From CAIKXD01 sp035439485 (lineage in GTDB: Bacteria > Bacteroidota > Bacteroidia > UBA4408): a stretch of 10,070 bases of DNA. Where the stretch lies: assembly GCA_035439485.1 (NCBI GenBank), contig DAORKI010000121.1:1-10070 (forward strand), read 5' to 3'. Shown here in pieces: positions 7,629 through 10,070 of this stretch (its first letter is position 1; each line of letters opens with the position of its first letter). The translations under genes were made by a program, and so were the position numbers. The notes under the pieces are model-generated. The model ran no database searches. It worked only from the letters and a program-made list of their open reading frames with translations, and was not told the DNA's origin.

Positions 7629-9014
7629 ATGAGTTTATTAAGATCAAGGGAAAACCTGATTCTATCGCTTTTTGCTTGTATTGTACTTTTATCGAGACTC
7701 CCTTTTTTAGATGCTGGATATGGAGTTGAAGAAGATAGTTGGGGGATAGCTGTGGCTGCCTATCACACTCAATTATATGGAGTTATGGAAGCATCAAGAC
7801 TTCCTGGACATCCTGTAAATGAATTTATTTACAGCCTTTTTTGGGGACATGGAGCATGGTTATTTAATTTATTTTCAGCTCTATGTAGTGTGGTATGTTT
7901 CATTTTGTTTTTTTTTATCGCTAAAAAACTGTTCGTAAAACAATCGCTATTAGCATCATTGGCATTTGTATTTACACCAGTGGTATACATTAATAGCACC
8001 TGCACAATAGATTACTTATGGGCTTTAATGTTTGCACTATCTTCCTTTTATTTTTTAATTTCAAAAAAAATAACATGGGCTGCATTATTATTGGGCCTAG
8101 CTGTAGGTTGTCGCATTAACTCTGCTGTATTATTTATACCATATTTAATTTGGATATTTTATGAAAACAATAATCAACGGTTTTTTAAACAATGGATTGC
8201 TTTCAGTATTATTTTTTGCATCAGCTCATTACTATGTTTTATCCCAATAATCCAAGTTTATGGCCTAAAATTTTTCTCCTACTCAGATCAATTTCCTTAT
8301 CCAAACTTTCCTAAAATAATTTTTAAGGCTACTATTGGTGTTATTGGATTACCGGCAATTATCACACTATTTTTTGTATTGATAAAACAGTTAAAAAATA
8401 GAGCACTTAGCATAAATATGAATCAAGGTAACACATTTTTTTATTCATTATTAATAATTCAACTATTTTCTTATTTCATGTTGCCCCAAAAATCGGCCTA
8501 TTTGATGCTGTTGATTCCATTCGGAATTTTATGGTTGTTTAGGTTTTTATCAAACACAAGCTTTACTTTGTTTTGCATAATGCTAATTTTTTCTTCTTTT
8601 TTTATGAGTATTAATATTTCTGATAGTTACAGAGGTGCGAAATACTCTTCCATGGCCATAAAAAAAAATATAGCTGGCCAAGAAATATTTTTTGATTTAT
8701 TAAGCGGACCAATACAAAATGATTATTCCAAAAGATTAAACAAGCTTAACTATACTTCGAAAGTACTTCAAGATGTCAAAAGAATTAATTATCCTACCAT
8801 CATCATTTGCGGTTGGTGGTTCAATCAAATATTAATTCAACAAATGGATTCAGAAAAAAACAGTATGGTAAAATTTGCCTTTTATTTAAGCCCAAAAATA
8901 ATGGAGAATTATGTTCTAAAAGGCTATCAAATCTATTATTTGAGTGAGCAGGAAATATATAATGACTTATTTTACCGCTTTAATCGTACAAAATCTCTTT
9001 CTAGTCCATTTTAA
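7629..9014 (+). CDS. Polytopic membrane glycosyltransferase, GT-C / family 39-like
   Basis: A 461-residue inner-membrane protein with about ten hydrophobic segments, roughly at 9-27, 78-98, 104-123, 129-145, 149-177, 189-211, 234-253, 269-284, 289-306 and 310-329, followed by a soluble C-terminal part of about 130 residues. Between the first two membrane segments is a periplasmic loop with the acidic cluster EED at 34-36 and SRLPGHPVNEFIYS at 56-69. This is the arrangement of lipid-phosphosugar-dependent GT-C enzymes (dolichyl-phosphate mannosyltransferase/ArnT type), where the first-loop acidic residues serve catalysis. It probably transfers a sugar from a polyprenyl-phosphate donor to a lipid, glycan or protein outside the membrane; the specific substrate is unknown. 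The start at 7629 is 15 bp after the aspartate kinase stop and no promoter is visible there, so it is probably co-transcribed, although the two share no obvious pathway. Family assignment is from loop motif and topology only. Confidence 0.8.
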   Translation: MSLLRSRENLILSLFACIVLLSRLPFLDAGYGVEEDSWGIAVAAYHTQLYGVMEASRLPGHPVNEFIYSLFWGHGAWLFNLFSALCSVVCFILFFFIAKKLFVKQSLLASLAFVFTPVVYINSTCTIDYLWALMFALSSFYFLISKKITWAALLLGLAVGCRINSAVLFIPYLIWIFYENNNQRFFKQWIAFSIIFCISSLLCFIPIIQVYGLKFFSYSDQFPYPNFPKIIFKATIGVIGLPAIITLFFVLIKQLKNRALSINMNQGNTFFYSLLIIQLFSYFMLPQKSAYLMLLIPFGILWLFRFLSNTSFTLFCIMLIFSSFFMSINISDSYRGAKYSSMAIKKNIAGQEIFFDLLSGPIQNDYSKRLNKLNYTSKVLQDVKRINYPTIIICGWWFNQILIQQMDSEKNSMVKFAFYLSPKIMENYVLKGYQIYYLSEQEIYNDLFYRFNRTKSLSSPF

Positions 9015-9077
9015 TTTGGAAACTAAAAATATTTTTTCTTAATTCGTTAAAGTTATCACGACTAACAAACGAAATTC

Positions 9078-9797
9078 ATGAAAAAAAGTTACCTTTTATT
9101 AATTTTATTTTCGTTTTCAATTGTTGCAATTGCGCAACACAATGCCCAGCAGTTCAAAGATAGCGGCATTAAACATTATCGTAAAAAAAATTATCAAGCA
9201 GCAATTGAACAATTTTCATTTGCCATAGAGTATGATAATAAAATGACTGATGCATACATTTATAGAGGATTGGCTAAAGATGCAATGGATGATTTTAAAG
9301 GGGCTATTAGCGATTTTACCATTGCAAGAAATTTAGATACCAATGACGTTTTTGTTTATGTTGAGAGAGCAAAAACCTTTATGAATATGAAAGAATATGA
9401 GGCCGCAGAACAAGATTTTTTAAAAGTCACACAATTGAGCCCCAACAGCAGAGATGCTGAAGAAGCCTGGGAAAATTTAGCAGAAATTAAATACAAACAA
9501 AAAACATATAGAACCGCTGCCAACTATTTTACTAGAATATTAAGATTCAGACCAAGTGATGCTGAAGTTTTTTATAGCAGAGGAGAGTGCAAATTTTTTC
9601 TTGAAGACTATCAAGGAGTAATTAAAGATTGTGATAAAGCCTTGGAAAATGACAATGATAATGGCAAAGCCTTTGCTTTGAGAGCACAAGCTAAAATAAA
9701 ATTAAACGATAAAGAAGGTGCTTGCAGTGATCTTCAGAAAGCCAAAAAATCGGGATATAGGGCTGTAATTCCTATTATGGAGCAGTTTTGCAAGTAA
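9078..9797 (+). CDS. Exported tetratricopeptide-repeat protein
   Basis: A 239-residue protein with a signal peptide (MKKSY, hydrophobic core 6-18, AIA before Q20) and no lipobox cysteine, so a soluble periplasmic or surface protein is expected. The remainder is about six TPR units of 34 residues, near 23-56, 57-90, 91-124, 128-161, 162-195 and 196-229, recognised by the pattern Y/A at helix A and AI..F/A at helix B, for example KKNYQAAIEQFSFAIEYD, MDDFKGAISDFTIARNLD and LEDYQGVIKDCDKALEND. The final unit ends with a short helix and FCK. TPR arrays form superhelical protein-binding surfaces, so this is a scaffold or adaptor with an unknown partner; no enzymatic domain is attached. It starts 63 bp after the membrane glycosyltransferase on the same strand, with no strong promoter box in that gap. 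A structured repeat begins at its stop codon. Confidence 0.92.
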   Translation: MKKSYLLLILFSFSIVAIAQHNAQQFKDSGIKHYRKKNYQAAIEQFSFAIEYDNKMTDAYIYRGLAKDAMDDFKGAISDFTIARNLDTNDVFVYVERAKTFMNMKEYEAAEQDFLKVTQLSPNSRDAEEAWENLAEIKYKQKTYRTAANYFTRILRFRPSDAEVFYSRGECKFFLEDYQGVIKDCDKALENDNDNGKAFALRAQAKIKLNDKEGACSDLQKAKKSGYRAVIPIMEQFCK

Positions 9798-9925
9798 TAC
9801 CAATGTGAATTATAAATTATTGGTATAATTTATAATTCTTACAGTGGTAAATGCCGATAGGTAAGAAGTTTAGCACAAATTTAGTGAAGTAAATTTGGGC
9901 TATTACTTATTTCACATCGGTATAA
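9795..9925. repeat. MITE-like structured intergenic element with terminal inverted repeats
   Basis: The left end 9795-9809 reads TAATACCAATGTGAA. The right end 9911-9925, reverse-complemented, reads TTATACCGATGTGAA. They agree at 13 of 15 positions, with 11 of 12 in the core TACCRATGTGAA. Between them are two hairpins: a perfect 14-bp stem at 9807-9820/9825-9838 and a 13-bp stem with one mismatch at 9871-9883/9890-9902. There is no open reading frame of note. Size, terminal repeats and high internal pairing fit a miniature inverted-repeat element or a REP-like intergenic repeat, but only one copy is in the window, so mobility is inferred. No clear target-site duplication is seen. The left terminal repeat overlaps the TAA stop of the TPR gene. 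Confidence 0.6.
9807..9838 (+). terminator. A+T-rich perfect hairpin just after the TPR gene, possible transcript end
   Basis: GAATTATAAATTAT (9807-9820), loop TGGT, then its exact reverse complement at 9825-9838. It begins 10 bp after the TPR stop, where a 3' end would be expected, but the stem is almost all A-T and no U-tract follows (TTACAG), so it would be a poor intrinsic terminator. It is better viewed as part of the enclosing repeat and may protect the 3' end of the transcript. Confidence 0.3.
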
Positions 9926-10070
9926 CATCATCATTTTATGCAAATCTATTAAAGCCCTTGTTTAAATTATGTATATGTTTGCGATGAGCATCATTATAAA
10001 AATATTTCATTTCTTCATATTAGGTAGTTAGTCGTCCCTCAAAAAGTCCAATTCCTATAGGCCTATTGGA

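Noticed and set aside
8661..8675. Runs of A and T in the membrane glycosyltransferase gene, considered as phase-variation tracts.
   Set aside because: Homopolymers of 8-9 are common throughout this A+T-rich window and the frame is intact; there is no sign of a switch.

Overview
The window is low in G+C and comes from a member of the Bacteroidota, probably outside the well-known gut Bacteroides. Four things point that way. A secreted protein carries a type IX secretion (T9SS) C-terminal sorting domain with a YPNP motif. One intergenic gap holds a perfect TAnnTTTG box, the -7 element of Bacteroidota housekeeping promoters, and a second gap holds another. No start codon has a recognisable Shine-Dalgarno sequence. 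The aspartate kinase has the LGREGSDYTA form of its signature. All eight protein-coding genes look intact and conserved in type, and there is no phage, transposase gene, CRISPR array or defence system.

Layout. Positions 1-43 hold the tail of a plus-strand transcript from outside the window, ending in a strong rho-independent terminator; the first six bases could be the 3' end of a tRNA-Gly. On the minus strand, read from about 3690 down to 183, are a T9SS-exported protein, a small lipoprotein and dxs, the first enzyme of the MEP isoprenoid pathway. Spacing is tight and the only good promoter box lies before the T9SS gene, so the three may share a transcript. Further up on the same strand are a GT4-like glycosyltransferase and a non-hydrolysing UDP-GlcNAc 2-epimerase (WecB/WbpI type), a small surface-polysaccharide module. 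A 161-bp divergent gap separates this from the plus-strand genes: aspartate kinase, a polytopic GT-C type (family 39-like) glycosyltransferase 15 bp after it, and a secreted TPR protein.

Right end. Immediately after the TPR gene, starting at its stop codon, is a non-coding element of about 130 bp. It has 15-bp terminal inverted repeats enclosing two long hairpins, one of them a perfect 14-bp stem. It looks like a MITE or a structured intergenic repeat and is the least explained object in the window. The last 145 bp contain no supported gene.

Functionally the window mixes core metabolism (isoprenoid precursor synthesis, aspartate-family amino acids) with cell-envelope functions (sugar-nucleotide epimerisation, two glycosyltransferases, three exported proteins). 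I do not see a convincing new multi-gene system. The items worth following are the terminal structured repeat and the possible coupling of dxs to an exported-protein gene pair.
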